Source: Endozoicomonas arenosclerae (GTDB lineage Bacteria; Pseudomonadota; Gammaproteobacteria; Pseudomonadales; Endozoicomonadaceae). From it: a stretch of 39,882 nt of DNA. Each line of letters opens with the position of its first letter. Position 1 is the stretch's first letter. The translations under genes and the position numbers were made by a program. This document shows, piece by piece, positions 25,358 through 34,620 of this stretch. A model generated the notes under the pieces. The model searched no databases. It was not told where the DNA came from and saw only the letters and a program-made list of their open reading frames with translations. The DNA is taken from the NCBI RefSeq assembly GCF_001562015.1, contig NZ_LASA01000138.1, forward strand, positions 1 to 39,882, in the 5' to 3' direction.

Positions 25358-27490
25358 TTACAGAGTTTTGATGTACTCAATAAGATCCCAGCGTTCCTGA
25401 TCATTCAAGGCTGGCAGAACGGTACCATCCATTTGAGCGGTTTTTCCTGCGGCGTATTCATGACCCGTATTCAGGTTGCCACGTCCCTGGGTAATAAAAC
25501 GAGTGCCGTCATAACCCTCTGATCTGAATCCGACTCTAACAGGGTCAAATTCTCGACTTCCGACCATAAAGGTGTCAGGGCGATAAACGCCTTCTTCTGG
25601 ATCTCCGTCTCTTTTAGCGGGTAATAACAGATCGTATAGAGTGGGCACAGAGCCATTGTGCAAATAGGGTGCTGTTGCCCAGATGCCATTCAAGGGTCTG
25701 GCTTTATAAGCCAGCAGGGAGTTGTATGGGTTGGCTGTGGTATCCGGGTCATAGTTACCGTTTTTGACACTGGCCTTGATGTCATTGTTAAAGAAGGACA
25801 GGCCAACGGTATAGAACCAGTCAGCGATTCTGCGAATCCACCATTTGTCTGCGTCAGGGGTCGCTACAACACCTTTGGTGGCAGACGTCAGTGTTTGTAC
25901 AACAGGAGCGGTTTCCGTGATGAGGACGGTACCGACATCAACATCCTGATAAGTGTGTTCGAAGTTACCGGATTTACCTTTGTATTGAACACTGTTTTCA
26001 GCCATGGCGGGATCGGTACCGATATGCTCAAGTCCAGACATCTGTGCAACAACGCGTCTGTCCAGATTGCTGCGATCAATGACTTCGTGGCAGGACTGGC
26101 AGTACTGGGCATAAATGCGCTGGCCGCGGGCAGCTTTTTTCTGATCGATTTCACCTAGAACTTCTTCAGGCCACACTGGCGATTGCAGGCTCTTGAGGTG
26201 TACTTCCAATCTTTGCAGGTTGACCAGATCTATGGAGGATTTGAAATCAATATGTTTGCGTTTGTGATCCTGTCCGGTGAGCCAGGATGAAAGGCTGAAG
26301 CCTTGATCACTAGCAGTCCAATCCAGAATACCGAAAACACCAATCACCTCACCGGTATTCCGGCCTAATGGGCCCAGGCCACTGTTGCCTGCCAGGCCAT
26401 TCCACTGAACATAATCAGACTGGGCAATGTCCCACAGGAAGGGATAGCTGACCGGCGCATCAGGTTCATTGAACAGGGCGTTTCTGACGTAGAGTGTTTC
26501 TTTTATGGAAAGACCAGGGTAACCAGGCTCTTTGGACATCAGACGTTCAAGAATCAGGGAGAAATCGTCATTACCAAGAATGGTTTTGTTAACGCCTTCG
26601 AGTACTTTGTCGACTTCTGCCTGATTCAGAATGTGGCGACCAGATGGGCTGGTGACGGAAACAAGAGCGTCTTCGACATTATTCTTGCTGAGTACATATT
26701 GCAGAACACGGTTATAGATTCGACCAAATGCATCCAGACGTGCATGGCCGTATTTCACCTTGCTGTGGTTAATGGTGTTGTAGAGCTGGGTGGTTTCAGT
26801 CCATTTTTCCAGATCGGCAATGATCTGTTCTTCGTTTTTATAATCGTTCTTCAACGCCAATACATTTTTGATGAAACGATCACGCTTGTCGTTATCACTG
26901 AGCGTCTGCTTCATGGACCCTTCCAGGCTGGTCAGGAAACCAACCATATCCACCATGGCGGGACCACCATCGATACGAATGCCTGCTCCCTTATAGTTAA
27001 CCTGAGCGGTATGACAGGCTGCACAGGTGTAACCCATGTAGTCCTTGCCCTGATAGGTTTCTTTAACAAAACCGACTGCCAGGCCGTCAGGGTTAAAGAA
27101 GGTGGGTTTTTGGGGCAGATAGCGATACTTGTCCATGTTCATATTGTCACGGACAGGTGTTTCAGAATCTTTTTGTTCCAGAGTCAGGAAGAAGTCATAG
27201 GGAAGGAGGGCAGAACCCTGAGTGGTATTGTAATACCAGAGGCTGTCGGAAGCAGACCAGCCCTGATCCAGATAGATCGGTGTGCTGTAGCTCTCGTTAA
27301 ACTCGCCATTTTCGATCCCTACGGCACCACGCTGCGGATCGTCATCCCAGGACTGATAGACCTTACCGGAAATAAAGGTAATGGTGATAGAAAGGGCAAA
27401 GCCTAGACAGATAAACTTGATCGCCTGTCTGTTACGCGAGATCAAGTCTCCAGCAGCTTTGAACAGCCGGGTGACAAGTTGGAGAGCCAT
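25358..27490 (-). CDS. RoxA-like di-haem cytochrome c (710 aa)
   Basis: A membrane-anchored periplasmic protein with one helix (about 24-42). It has two c-haem sites, CAACH (156-160) and CQSCH (464-468), a long middle domain, and the MauG-type motif ATAPYLHNGSVPTLYDLLLP (605-624), ending IEYIKTL. The early segment LDQGWSASDSLWYYNTTQGS then LLPYDFF is characteristic of the large di-haem 'peroxidase' group related to RoxA. The 308-residue span between haem sites exceeds that of the 612-aa paralogue, so the two are diverged and not a recent duplication. An AGGGA lies eight bases before the ATG. It is followed 76 bases later by the P450, making a shared transcript likely. Function is inferred as a haem oxygenase or peroxidase acting on a hydrophobic substrate. 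Confidence 0.87.
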   Translation of the reverse strand: MALQLVTRLFKAAGDLISRNRQAIKFICLGFALSITITFISGKVYQSWDDDPQRGAVGIENGEFNESYSTPIYLDQGWSASDSLWYYNTTQGSALLPYDFFLTLEQKDSETPVRDNMNMDKYRYLPQKPTFFNPDGLAVGFVKETYQGKDYMGYTCAACHTAQVNYKGAGIRIDGGPAMVDMVGFLTSLEGSMKQTLSDNDKRDRFIKNVLALKNDYKNEEQIIADLEKWTETTQLYNTINHSKVKYGHARLDAFGRIYNRVLQYVLSKNNVEDALVSVTSPSGRHILNQAEVDKVLEGVNKTILGNDDFSLILERLMSKEPGYPGLSIKETLYVRNALFNEPDAPVSYPFLWDIAQSDYVQWNGLAGNSGLGPLGRNTGEVIGVFGILDWTASDQGFSLSSWLTGQDHKRKHIDFKSSIDLVNLQRLEVHLKSLQSPVWPEEVLGEIDQKKAARGQRIYAQYCQSCHEVIDRSNLDRRVVAQMSGLEHIGTDPAMAENSVQYKGKSGNFEHTYQDVDVGTVLITETAPVVQTLTSATKGVVATPDADKWWIRRIADWFYTVGLSFFNNDIKASVKNGNYDPDTTANPYNSLLAYKARPLNGIWATAPYLHNGSVPTLYDLLLPAKRDGDPEEGVYRPDTFMVGSREFDPVRVGFRSEGYDGTRFITQGRGNLNTGHEYAAGKTAQMDGTVLPALNDQERWDLIEYIKTL

Positions 27491-27693
27491 GATTAATGTC
27501 CCTATTGTTATGGCAAAAAGTTAATTGAGTTTTGTTTTTACTGGCAGGGCCTTTGGATTCCGGTTTTCTTATTCGTTATTTTTACCGGTTTGTATGCTTT
27601 ATGGTATGGGTCAAAAAATGATCTTGCAAGCGCCTATTTGTTATGGAAGGGAGAATTCCCAGGGGCTGTAGAATAAGTCACAAGCATTTCGGA

Positions 27694-29829
27694 CTAGGAA
27701 AGTCGTATATCCCTGCAGGAAGGAGCACGGCAAACTTTATTCTTTCCGGTGTTTTTTGCTTCATAGAGTGCGTCGTCTGCTTCCTTGAGCAACTTGTCCA
27801 GGGTGTCTGTCTGTGGTCCTGTAGCCGCAATACCCAGACTGATACTGAGTGGGACCGGACCTCCCTCGTACAGAGATGCAGAGTTTCTGAGTCGTTCTGC
27901 AATCTGAACACCACGAACCGCATCGGTTTCAGGAAGCAGGGCAACAAATTCTTCACCACCATAACGGGCAATCAAATCCTGTTGTCGTAACTCTTTTCTT
28001 AATCGGTTGGCCAGGTCAGAAAGCACTTTGTCTCCTGCCGGATGACCAAAACGATCATTGATCTGTTTGAAGTCATCGATATCAATAAAAATCAGACATG
28101 ACTGAGCCTGCTCAGGGTCTTTTCGATGAACCAGTTCATTGGCTTCATTGACAAAGGCCCTGCGGTTCAGAATGCCGGTGAGTGAATCGAGGCTGGCCTG
28201 AAGCTTCCAGAAGCGGGTTTGCTGATTGGCCTGAAACAGGGTGCGGGCATGGGTGCTGATGTCGGTAATCTGCTGCCACTTTAATGATTTTTTTCGCTGA
28301 CTTCCCGGGGATACCACGAGCAGTGTGTGATGATTTTCTTCGGTATGAAGAAGAAATACCCAGTACTTGACGCCGTTCCTGTCCTCCAGTCGAACATGAT
28401 GTTCCTGGTCGGAGTTAATGATGCTTATCAATTCGTCTTCTATTGTATCGATGCTGCTTTTCAGGATTTGGGCGGCTTTTGGATAATGGCTGCTGATATC
28501 CCAATAATCCTTCTTTCGAACCAGAATCATTGAGGGGGTCCCAGGCATGACAGCATCCAGCGTTTCCAGAATCCGCTCACGAATTGCCTTTTCATCCATC
28601 AAGGCGTTAGTAGGAGCCTGTAAATGTTTGCGCAGGGCAGTATCAAATACACGTCGTTTATCATTATGGGTGGTCACCAGATTTATAGAGATCGCCTGAC
28701 GATGCTTGTGACTGCGGTTAACCCAGTAAAGCCCTGTAATCATCAATGATTGCAGGGAGAGTAGAGCTAGTTCTGGCTGGTTGGGTATGGCCCGAGGCCA
28801 GTCTGTTGCTACCCAACTGCTGAACAGAGCAAAAAACAGTGTGGCCATCACCGGTAGAGCCAGTTTTGCAGGTCTAACACCTTGGGCAAATATAGTCAGC
28901 AGACTGGCGGTCAGGATGGCAGCGGTCAGGGCAATCATCAAAAATGCTGCATTCAGCAACATGATCTGTTGGGTCAGGAAGAATGTTGCGACAAACCCTA
29001 CGGACATGAAACAAAGCCACAGCATTAATCGGTCAGTCTTGGGGGTGTATAAAGCGAGAAGCCCAAGGTTTTTATAACAGGCGAGGGCGGAAACCAGACT
29101 GATTACGGTCATAGTCAGTACCCAGAGGCCGGGATCACCTGACCAGTTGATCATCCTGAATATTTCACCCTGATGCATCAGAACGAGTGCAGTTGTGGCT
29201 AAAAGATGCGAAGTCAATAGCAGGTAAGATTGATGTCTTGTATAGATCATCACGGCTGCAGCTCCGACTAGAAAGAGTAACAGCAGTGCTAGCAATGAAG
29301 CGGAGAAAGCCTGGTTCTTGTATTCGTTGAGTGTGTAGAGTGATTGTGGCCACAGGCTGGGTGTCAGCCGATTGGGTTCTGACTTGTTGACCCGTATATA
29401 AAGATCGTGAATCCGGTTATCTGATAGAGCCAGTTTCAGGATTCTTGGATCAGATTTTGAGTGACGACTGCCCGAACCCAATGAATTCAGTCGATAGCCA
29501 TTTTCAGTGGGTGTAAATACATCCAATTTTTTGTGAGGAGTACGCCTGAATACCAGTAACCAGTCAGAGTTAAGTGAGTGACTCAGGGTCAGGCGAAGTT
29601 TATACCATTGATCATTGCTGGATTGATCTCCACGAACAATAGTGTCCGGAGCGGAAACAGGCTTAAGGAAAGATGCAAGTTCGACCGGACCACCAGGGGT
29701 TGATTCGGCTACTGAAGCTGCCTGAATGGAGGGAGATATAAAAAAGAGGGGCAGCAGAACTGTCAGCAAAGTTCTGATGAACTGAGCCGCACGTTGAGAA
29801 TGAGTCAATACGGTCAATGGAACCTGCAA
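27694..29829 (-). CDS. 7TMR-DISM sensor diguanylate cyclase
   Basis: A 711-aa protein with a signal peptide, a periplasmic beta-sandwich (about 45-165, 7TMR-DISMED2-like), seven hydrophobic helices (about 180-375), a linker region and a C-terminal GGDEF domain. The active site is RYGGEEF (622-628), with an intact inhibitory RQQD (615-618) five residues before RYGGEEF's RY pair, plus FIDIDDFKQINDRFGH. It should make c-di-GMP from GTP in response to an extracytoplasmic ligand. The start is a TTG at 29829 with AAGGAGG ten bases before it; no ATG fits. It lies 203 bases upstream of the RoxA-like/P450 genes on the same strand, so it may be in the same regulon. Confidence 0.9.
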   Translation of the reverse strand: MQVPLTVLTHSQRAAQFIRTLLTVLLPLFFISPSIQAASVAESTPGGPVELASFLKPVSAPDTIVRGDQSSNDQWYKLRLTLSHSLNSDWLLVFRRTPHKKLDVFTPTENGYRLNSLGSGSRHSKSDPRILKLALSDNRIHDLYIRVNKSEPNRLTPSLWPQSLYTLNEYKNQAFSASLLALLLLFLVGAAAVMIYTRHQSYLLLTSHLLATTALVLMHQGEIFRMINWSGDPGLWVLTMTVISLVSALACYKNLGLLALYTPKTDRLMLWLCFMSVGFVATFFLTQQIMLLNAAFLMIALTAAILTASLLTIFAQGVRPAKLALPVMATLFFALFSSWVATDWPRAIPNQPELALLSLQSLMITGLYWVNRSHKHRQAISINLVTTHNDKRRVFDTALRKHLQAPTNALMDEKAIRERILETLDAVMPGTPSMILVRKKDYWDISSHYPKAAQILKSSIDTIEDELISIINSDQEHHVRLEDRNGVKYWVFLLHTEENHHTLLVVSPGSQRKKSLKWQQITDISTHARTLFQANQQTRFWKLQASLDSLTGILNRRAFVNEANELVHRKDPEQAQSCLIFIDIDDFKQINDRFGHPAGDKVLSDLANRLRKELRQQDLIARYGGEEFVALLPETDAVRGVQIAERLRNSASLYEGGPVPLSISLGIAATGPQTDTLDKLLKEADDALYEAKNTGKNKVCRAPSCRDIRLS

Positions 29830-30101
29830 AACAGGCTGTCCTCCTTGACGGTGCTATAGCGAATAAGGCTATAGCTAATAATGACATTACAGCTTTTCAT
29901 TGTTGTTAGGGGGCTGCTTGTTTAAATCTAGTTATTCTGTAAACGATTGTGACATAGAGAAGGAGTGCAGGCCAATACAGAATAGGCTACTCCGTACTAA
30001 TTTAAAGAAATACAGAAAGAATTAGCCCTTAAAGTGTGACGGCAAGTCAGATATTAAAAACTTGTCTGGAATTAACTTCCTTGTTGAAACTCTCTCAAAA
30101 T

Positions 30102-30164
30102 TCGTTCGAGCAGAGCCTGTCGAAGTCCAATATCACTGACTTTCAACAAGCTCAGGGTGAATGG
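30102..30164. repeat. Dispersed palindromic repeat, copy B (degraded)
   Basis: Contains GAGCCTGTCGAAGT and then TTTCAACAAGCTCAGG, the same arms as copy A with more mismatches (TTTCAACAAG for CTTCGACAAG). It lies just beyond the 3' end of the GST gene. The rest of the gap 29830-30201 shows nothing else. Confidence 0.65.
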
Positions 30165-30201
30165 TTTTCACTCAACCAGGTTGGCTGTACAGATAGAAAA
30201 G

Positions 30202-30864
30202 TTATTGAATGTTTAAGCGCAAAAGAGCATCGCTGTCGCGTAAACGATCGATATAAAGCGTTTCAAAATCGTCTACAACGGCATTTTTTACGGACGGACG
30301 GCGCAGCATGTTGTTGCTCCAGGGGATGAGACCAGGGGCTTTCAGCATCAGCTGAGTATTGAGTCGTCTATCCATAATCTCTAGCCATCGAAAGATAGGT
30401 GCGAGCGCTGCGTCTACCAGGCTGAAACTTTTGCCATTGAAAAACGTTTTGCCAGATACTTCCTGTTCCAGTTTTATCAATAGGTTGATCAGTTGTTCCC
30501 TGTGTTCGTCCAGCTTTGCCTGTTCGGTTGCCACCATAAAGCGATAGCTGGTCATCAGCAGGCCAGAGCCGAACTCTATCCAGGCTCTGTGCTGAGCTTT
30601 TGTAAAAGGGTCATCCGGGTGGAGCGAAGGAGAGGTGATCTCATCCAGGTATTCATTGATCACTGCAGACTCAAACAGAATCTTATCCTGATTAATCTTC
30701 AATACCGGAACCTTGCCTGTAGGAGAAATGGCCAGAAACCAGTCGGGTTTATCATCCAGATCGATGTAAGTGATGTCGAAGGGGATGTCCTTTTCCAGCA
30801 GGGTGATGACGGAGCGCTGAACAAACGGACATAACTTGAAGCTGATCAGTTCGATGTTTGGCAT
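30202..30864 (-). CDS. Glutathione S-transferase family protein
   Basis: A 220-aa protein. The N-terminal thioredoxin fold has SFKLCPFVQRS with Cys12 in the CPFxQR setting of cysteine-type (omega-like) GSTs. It continues with SPTGKVPVL (the cis-Pro glutathione-binding loop) and ILFESAVINEYLDE, and an all-helical C-terminal half with SLVDAALAP. Cysteine-type GSTs carry out thiol transfer or deglutathionylation rather than classic conjugation; SspA-like proteins share this architecture, but the active Cys argues for an enzyme. A hairpin separates it from the ATP-grasp gene upstream on the same strand. Confidence 0.88.
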   Translation of the reverse strand: MPNIELISFKLCPFVQRSVITLLEKDIPFDITYIDLDDKPDWFLAISPTGKVPVLKINQDKILFESAVINEYLDEITSPSLHPDDPFTKAQHRAWIEFGSGLLMTSYRFMVATEQAKLDEHREQLINLLIKLEQEVSGKTFFNGKSFSLVDAALAPIFRWLEIMDRRLNTQLMLKAPGLIPWSNNMLRRPSVKNAVVDDFETLYIDRLRDSDALLRLNIQ

Positions 30865-30897
30865 GCCGATGTTACTCAGGAGAATGGAAGGTGAGAA

Positions 30898-30925
30898 TTC
30901 ATCAGGGCGGTTAAGCCCTGATGAA
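30898..30925. terminator. Hairpin between the ATP-grasp and GST genes
   Basis: An 11-bp perfect stem TTCATCAGGGC / GCCCTGATGAA with a 6-base loop, directly after the ATP-grasp stop on the - strand. There is no U-run, so it is a weak terminator or an mRNA-stabilising element. Confidence 0.55.
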
Positions 30926-30932
30926 GGGAGTA

Positions 30933-31904
30933 TTACACGCTGGCAAAGTGCTCTTTAGAATAAGCGACTTTTTCTTCGATGGGCATATTCCAGTTAGGCA
31001 GGGATTCAATCAGCTCAAGACGAGGCTGGATTCCGCAGCCATTGGCTATCTGGATGGCCAGTCCCGGGCGGGCATTGAGTTCAAGAATCAGAGGGCCGTG
31101 GACCTCATCAAGAACAATATCGACACCCAGGTAGCCGAGGCCTGTCATGTCGTAACAGGCCGCTGTAAGTTTCAGTAATCTGTCCCAGTGAGGCACTTTC
31201 AATTTCTCGAAACTATGTCCGGTGTCAGGGTGCTTCTCAATGGGCAGGTCAAACTGTACGGCCCTGAGGCTTTTACCACTGGCAATATCCAGTCCAACGC
31301 CTACGGCTCCCTGGTGAAGATTGGCCTTGCCATCCGATGCACGGGTAGCCAGACGCAACATGCCCATGACAGGGAAGCCCCTGAAGACAATCATGCGAAT
31401 GTCCGGTACACCTTCAAAACTGTAATCATTGAAGACCGGGTCAGCCACAATCAAACTTTCGATCATGGCTACGTCACTCTTTCCACCCAGGCTGTAGAGG
31501 CCGCCCAGAATGTTAGAGACGTGACGGTTGATGTCTTCAAATTCCAGGGTATCGCCGCTGGCTTTGACGTAACGATCACCATCGCGGCCGACTATGACCA
31601 GAATGCCTTTACCGCCACTGCCCTGGGCTGGCTTGATGACAAAGCAGTCGTGTTGTTTAAGCAGGGTGCCCAGGTTCTTGATGTCATGCTGGTACTCAAC
31701 AACGCCCAGTAGCTTTGGAACGTCGACACCGGCTTTTTCAGCCATGTGTTTGGTCGTCAGTTTGTCGTCTACCTGGGGCAACAGTTTGCGGGGATTATAT
31801 TTGATTACATAATCCAGATTTCGCATGTTCATGCTCAGGATACCCGCCTCATGGAGGCTGGATGGACTGGCAAAACTGTTGAAAAACCGTTTAATGAACT
31901 CCAT
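30933..31904 (-). CDS. RimK-like ATP-grasp ligase (alpha-L-glutamate ligase-like)
   Basis: A 323-aa ATP-grasp protein. The phosphate-binding loop is FVIKPAQGSGGKGI (88-101), and the C-terminal metal/ATP motif is LILELNARPGLAIQIA (about 272-287). The N-terminus MEFIKRFFNSFASPSSL, then ILSMNMRNLDYV, matches the group annotated as alpha-L-glutamate ligase-like proteins. These form amide bonds between an amino acid and a carboxyl acceptor. It is the last gene of a three-gene operon, starting three bases after the transglutaminase-like gene stops. The acceptor is unknown; the partners suggest a target at the inner membrane or on a periplasmic protein. Confidence 0.9.
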   Translation of the reverse strand: MEFIKRFFNSFASPSSLHEAGILSMNMRNLDYVIKYNPRKLLPQVDDKLTTKHMAEKAGVDVPKLLGVVEYQHDIKNLGTLLKQHDCFVIKPAQGSGGKGILVIVGRDGDRYVKASGDTLEFEDINRHVSNILGGLYSLGGKSDVAMIESLIVADPVFNDYSFEGVPDIRMIVFRGFPVMGMLRLATRASDGKANLHQGAVGVGLDIASGKSLRAVQFDLPIEKHPDTGHSFEKLKVPHWDRLLKLTAACYDMTGLGYLGVDIVLDEVHGPLILELNARPGLAIQIANGCGIQPRLELIESLPNWNMPIEEKVAYSKEHFASV

Positions 31905-31907
31905 GGC

Positions 31908-33449
31908 TCAACCTCCAACCAGAGGCTTGAAGCGACGGAGTTCCAGCAAACGGTAACCAGTGTATTGACCCAGCATCAGGGTCAGACCCAGAACAGTAAA
32001 GAGCAGCTCAGGGAAGTTATAGGTCAGGTGTTCAACCATTGGGTTGGACATCAGCAGATAACTCATAGACGCTACCAGAAGACTGCCAAAGCCTTCTATC
32101 AGTACATCTTTGGGGCCTTCTTCTTCCCAGAGGATGGACATTCTTTCAATGGTCCAGGCCAGGATGATCATTGGGAAGAAGGTCACTGTCAATGCTTGGG
32201 TTATACCCATCTTCCAACTGAGCACACTCATGGCACCCATTATGCCTATGACGACGATTATGACCGCCGCCAGCCTGGCCACAAGGAGCATGTTGAGCTG
32301 ACTCAAGATAGAGCGAATCCACAGGCCAATGGAAACAATGGTGATAAAGATCACCAGGCCTGGCAGCAGCTGGGTTTCCAGGAAGGCTACGGAAATCAGG
32401 ACCGGCATAAAGGTACCTGACGTTCTCAGACCCACCAGAATACGCATGATCAGTACGACCAGGGTACCGATTGGAATCAGCAGGATGCTCTTGAAGGCAT
32501 TCTGAACTTCCAGCGGCAGGGAGTAGATTGAGAAGTCAACCAGGGCTGCATCATCCGCCTGGGAAGTTTCTATAGCCAGGTCGCGGGAAGGTACGTTCTG
32601 GGAAATCATGGAAAAGGATACGCGAGAAGCAGTGCCGCCCATAACATCCATAAGTGATTTACCACCACGCTGCCACAGGAAGAAGTTCTCCGGATTACCG
32701 GATACGCCGGTTTCCGGATCAAACAGAATCCAGCCGTCGTTGGTATAAACCTCCAGCATTTCCACCATTGGCTGGCGACGTCTGCCGTCTTCCAGATACA
32801 GGCCGCGAACCACTCGGGCTGGAATATCGGTCATGGAAAGCATATCGATCAGCAGGTTGGTCAGCTCAGTGCGGTTATCAATCATGCTCAGAAGCATGTT
32901 GGTGTTCTGGCTGGGCTGCTTGGCAATAAACTCTTTGATCAGGGTGCCGGTAAAGCTGCGGCTGTCAGCAGAGCGTTCAGTTACTCTTTCTAACAAAGAG
33001 TTGGCCGCCGTTTGATATGGTTCTGGCAGGGAAGGCTTGGCCTTCAGCGTGCCGTTGTTTTCATCAACCGGTGGCGCCAGGGGCTCTGTTTGCTGACGAT
33101 CAGGGTGCAGGTTGACCTTGTAGAAAAGGCTCTGCATTCCACTGGCTTTGCGTATGCTCCATTCGGCACGACGCTGGCCATCGTCTTCAAACTGATTAAT
33201 ACCATAGCCCGGAGAAGCAAAAGATTCGTTGAGAATTCTGAATCCGGATTGCTGATCGGGCAGCGTCAAAGTGGCTTTGGCAGGGCCGCCGTCCGCTTTG
33301 AATTGAATTTCTGCTTCAACACTCCAGACCGTTGTCGTTTCTCCACGGGTCAGGGGAAAGCCCAGAGCAAAGTGTTTATATAAAGTCAGGCCCAGACCTG
33401 CTGCGATCAGTATGATCACCGCCAGACTGAGTTGAAAACGTCCTTTCAT
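31908..33449 (-). CDS. Inactive transglutaminase fused to seven transmembrane helices
   Basis: A 513-aa protein: an N-terminal helix (7-24), a periplasmic beta-rich domain, a transglutaminase-like domain (about 170-275; motifs TDIPARVVRGLYL and VEVYTNDGW-like EVYTNDGWILFDPETG), and then about seven helices (320-510). The nucleophilic Cys of transglutaminases is absent, as in the family known as inactive transglutaminase fused to 7TM. It sits between the retropepsin-like lipoprotein and the ATP-grasp ligase, the conserved trio seen in other gammaproteobacteria. It probably couples the periplasmic protease to the cytoplasmic ligase. That mechanism is inference. Confidence 0.9.
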   Translation of the reverse strand: MKGRFQLSLAVIILIAAGLGLTLYKHFALGFPLTRGETTTVWSVEAEIQFKADGGPAKATLTLPDQQSGFRILNESFASPGYGINQFEDDGQRRAEWSIRKASGMQSLFYKVNLHPDRQQTEPLAPPVDENNGTLKAKPSLPEPYQTAANSLLERVTERSADSRSFTGTLIKEFIAKQPSQNTNMLLSMIDNRTELTNLLIDMLSMTDIPARVVRGLYLEDGRRRQPMVEMLEVYTNDGWILFDPETGVSGNPENFFLWQRGGKSLMDVMGGTASRVSFSMISQNVPSRDLAIETSQADDAALVDFSIYSLPLEVQNAFKSILLIPIGTLVVLIMRILVGLRTSGTFMPVLISVAFLETQLLPGLVIFITIVSIGLWIRSILSQLNMLLVARLAAVIIVVIGIMGAMSVLSWKMGITQALTVTFFPMIILAWTIERMSILWEEEGPKDVLIEGFGSLLVASMSYLLMSNPMVEHLTYNFPELLFTVLGLTLMLGQYTGYRLLELRRFKPLVGG

Positions 33450-33457
33450 TCAAAACC

Positions 33458-34609
33458 TCACTTCTTTAACTCAGCAATATATTGTTGGGCAACATCAACC
33501 AGAGCCGTATTGCTCAGGAATCTTTCGCCGATCAGAATCGGGTATTCGTAGCCTTGACGATCCGTCAGGGTAAATTCAACATCCTTGGCGATTTTACCCA
33601 GTGATATTGGGATAAAAACGGTGACTCGATCCTGGTTTTCCAGGCCGCCGTGACGTTTGATTTCAATTTCACGGTGTACTTTGCGCTCAAACATCTGGCT
33701 TTCATCGCCATGGATAATTTTGAAGCGAACCCAGTTCTCATTACCTTTTTTGAAATATTTGATTTCAGTGGCGCCTATGGAAGACGTCTTGGCACCGGTA
33801 TCAATACGAGCCTTAAACGTATTTTTAAAGCCTTTAACATGAACCTGTTCAACTTCACCCAGTACTTGTAATCCGCCAATGTCTACAGGTTTGTCGATCT
33901 GTTCCTTGATACTCAGATTTTCATCAGCTGGAATCTTGCGGGTGACCGTATCAAGGACTTTGTTGGTGGCAATGTATTTTTTACCTACATCGGCAATGGC
34001 CATGTCTTTGAGAAAGTCACGACCGACCAGCAGAGGGAATTCAAATCGGGTTCTGTCGTTCAGGGATATATCCAGATTCTGGGTAATGTCGCCGACTTTA
34101 ACGTTCATGTTAACAATGGGGCGAGACTGGGATTCTTCTCCTGGTCGTTTGATCAGGATTGTGTCCTTGACGGGCAGTTCCAGTGTGACTTTACCTTTGC
34201 TGGTTCTTGGCAGATCAAAGCGAACCCACTTTTTGCCGTCCCGTTCAAAGTTTCTGATGTTTCTGGCATCAATTGAAGAACGACCGGCTCCGGTGTCAAT
34301 TTTGGCATCCATTTCCAGGCCGTATTCTGTCAGAGTGCCTTTTTCGGCAAAACCGAGTACCAACTTGCCCTCAAAGCGGGCTGGAGTTTGGACCAGTTGC
34401 TGCTTGACAGAAATAGTATCAGGGCGAGGAGGTTTGGAAGGTTTATTACCTTTTGCTTCGCCAGTTGTTTGTTCTGGTTTGGAGGACTCGGTTTCAGTCT
34501 GGGGAGTCTTCTGACTGTCCGTGGTTTGAGCAGGTTGTTGCAGTACCTGGCAGCCAGTCAGAGCGGAAATCGCCAGGATAACCGCGGGTATTGCCGGAAA
34601 ACGGGTCAT
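33458..34609 (-). CDS. Lipoprotein with two retropepsin-like (RimB/COG4067) domains
   Basis: A 383-aa protein. A signal with lipobox LTGC puts lipidation at Cys20; a Pro/Ser/Thr-rich linker follows to about residue 70. Two tandem copies of a retropepsin-type domain then follow: copy 1 with KIDTGAGRSS (DTGA 105-108) and LLVGRDFL (193-200), copy 2 with RIDTGAKTSS (DTGA 270-273) and LIGERFL (359-365). The family, called ATP-dependent zinc protease or RimB-like, usually has one such domain, and aspartic retropepsins work as dimers, so this chain could form an internal dimer. It is the first gene of the operon. There is no clear Shine-Dalgarno sequence before the ATG, and a perfect palindrome lies 11 bases upstream. 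Confidence 0.88.
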   Translation of the reverse strand: MTRFPAIPAVILAISALTGCQVLQQPAQTTDSQKTPQTETESSKPEQTTGEAKGNKPSKPPRPDTISVKQQLVQTPARFEGKLVLGFAEKGTLTEYGLEMDAKIDTGAGRSSIDARNIRNFERDGKKWVRFDLPRTSKGKVTLELPVKDTILIKRPGEESQSRPIVNMNVKVGDITQNLDISLNDRTRFEFPLLVGRDFLKDMAIADVGKKYIATNKVLDTVTRKIPADENLSIKEQIDKPVDIGGLQVLGEVEQVHVKGFKNTFKARIDTGAKTSSIGATEIKYFKKGNENWVRFKIIHGDESQMFERKVHREIEIKRHGGLENQDRVTVFIPISLGKIAKDVEFTLTDRQGYEYPILIGERFLSNTALVDVAQQYIAELKK

Positions 34610-34620
34610 GGGTACGCTAC

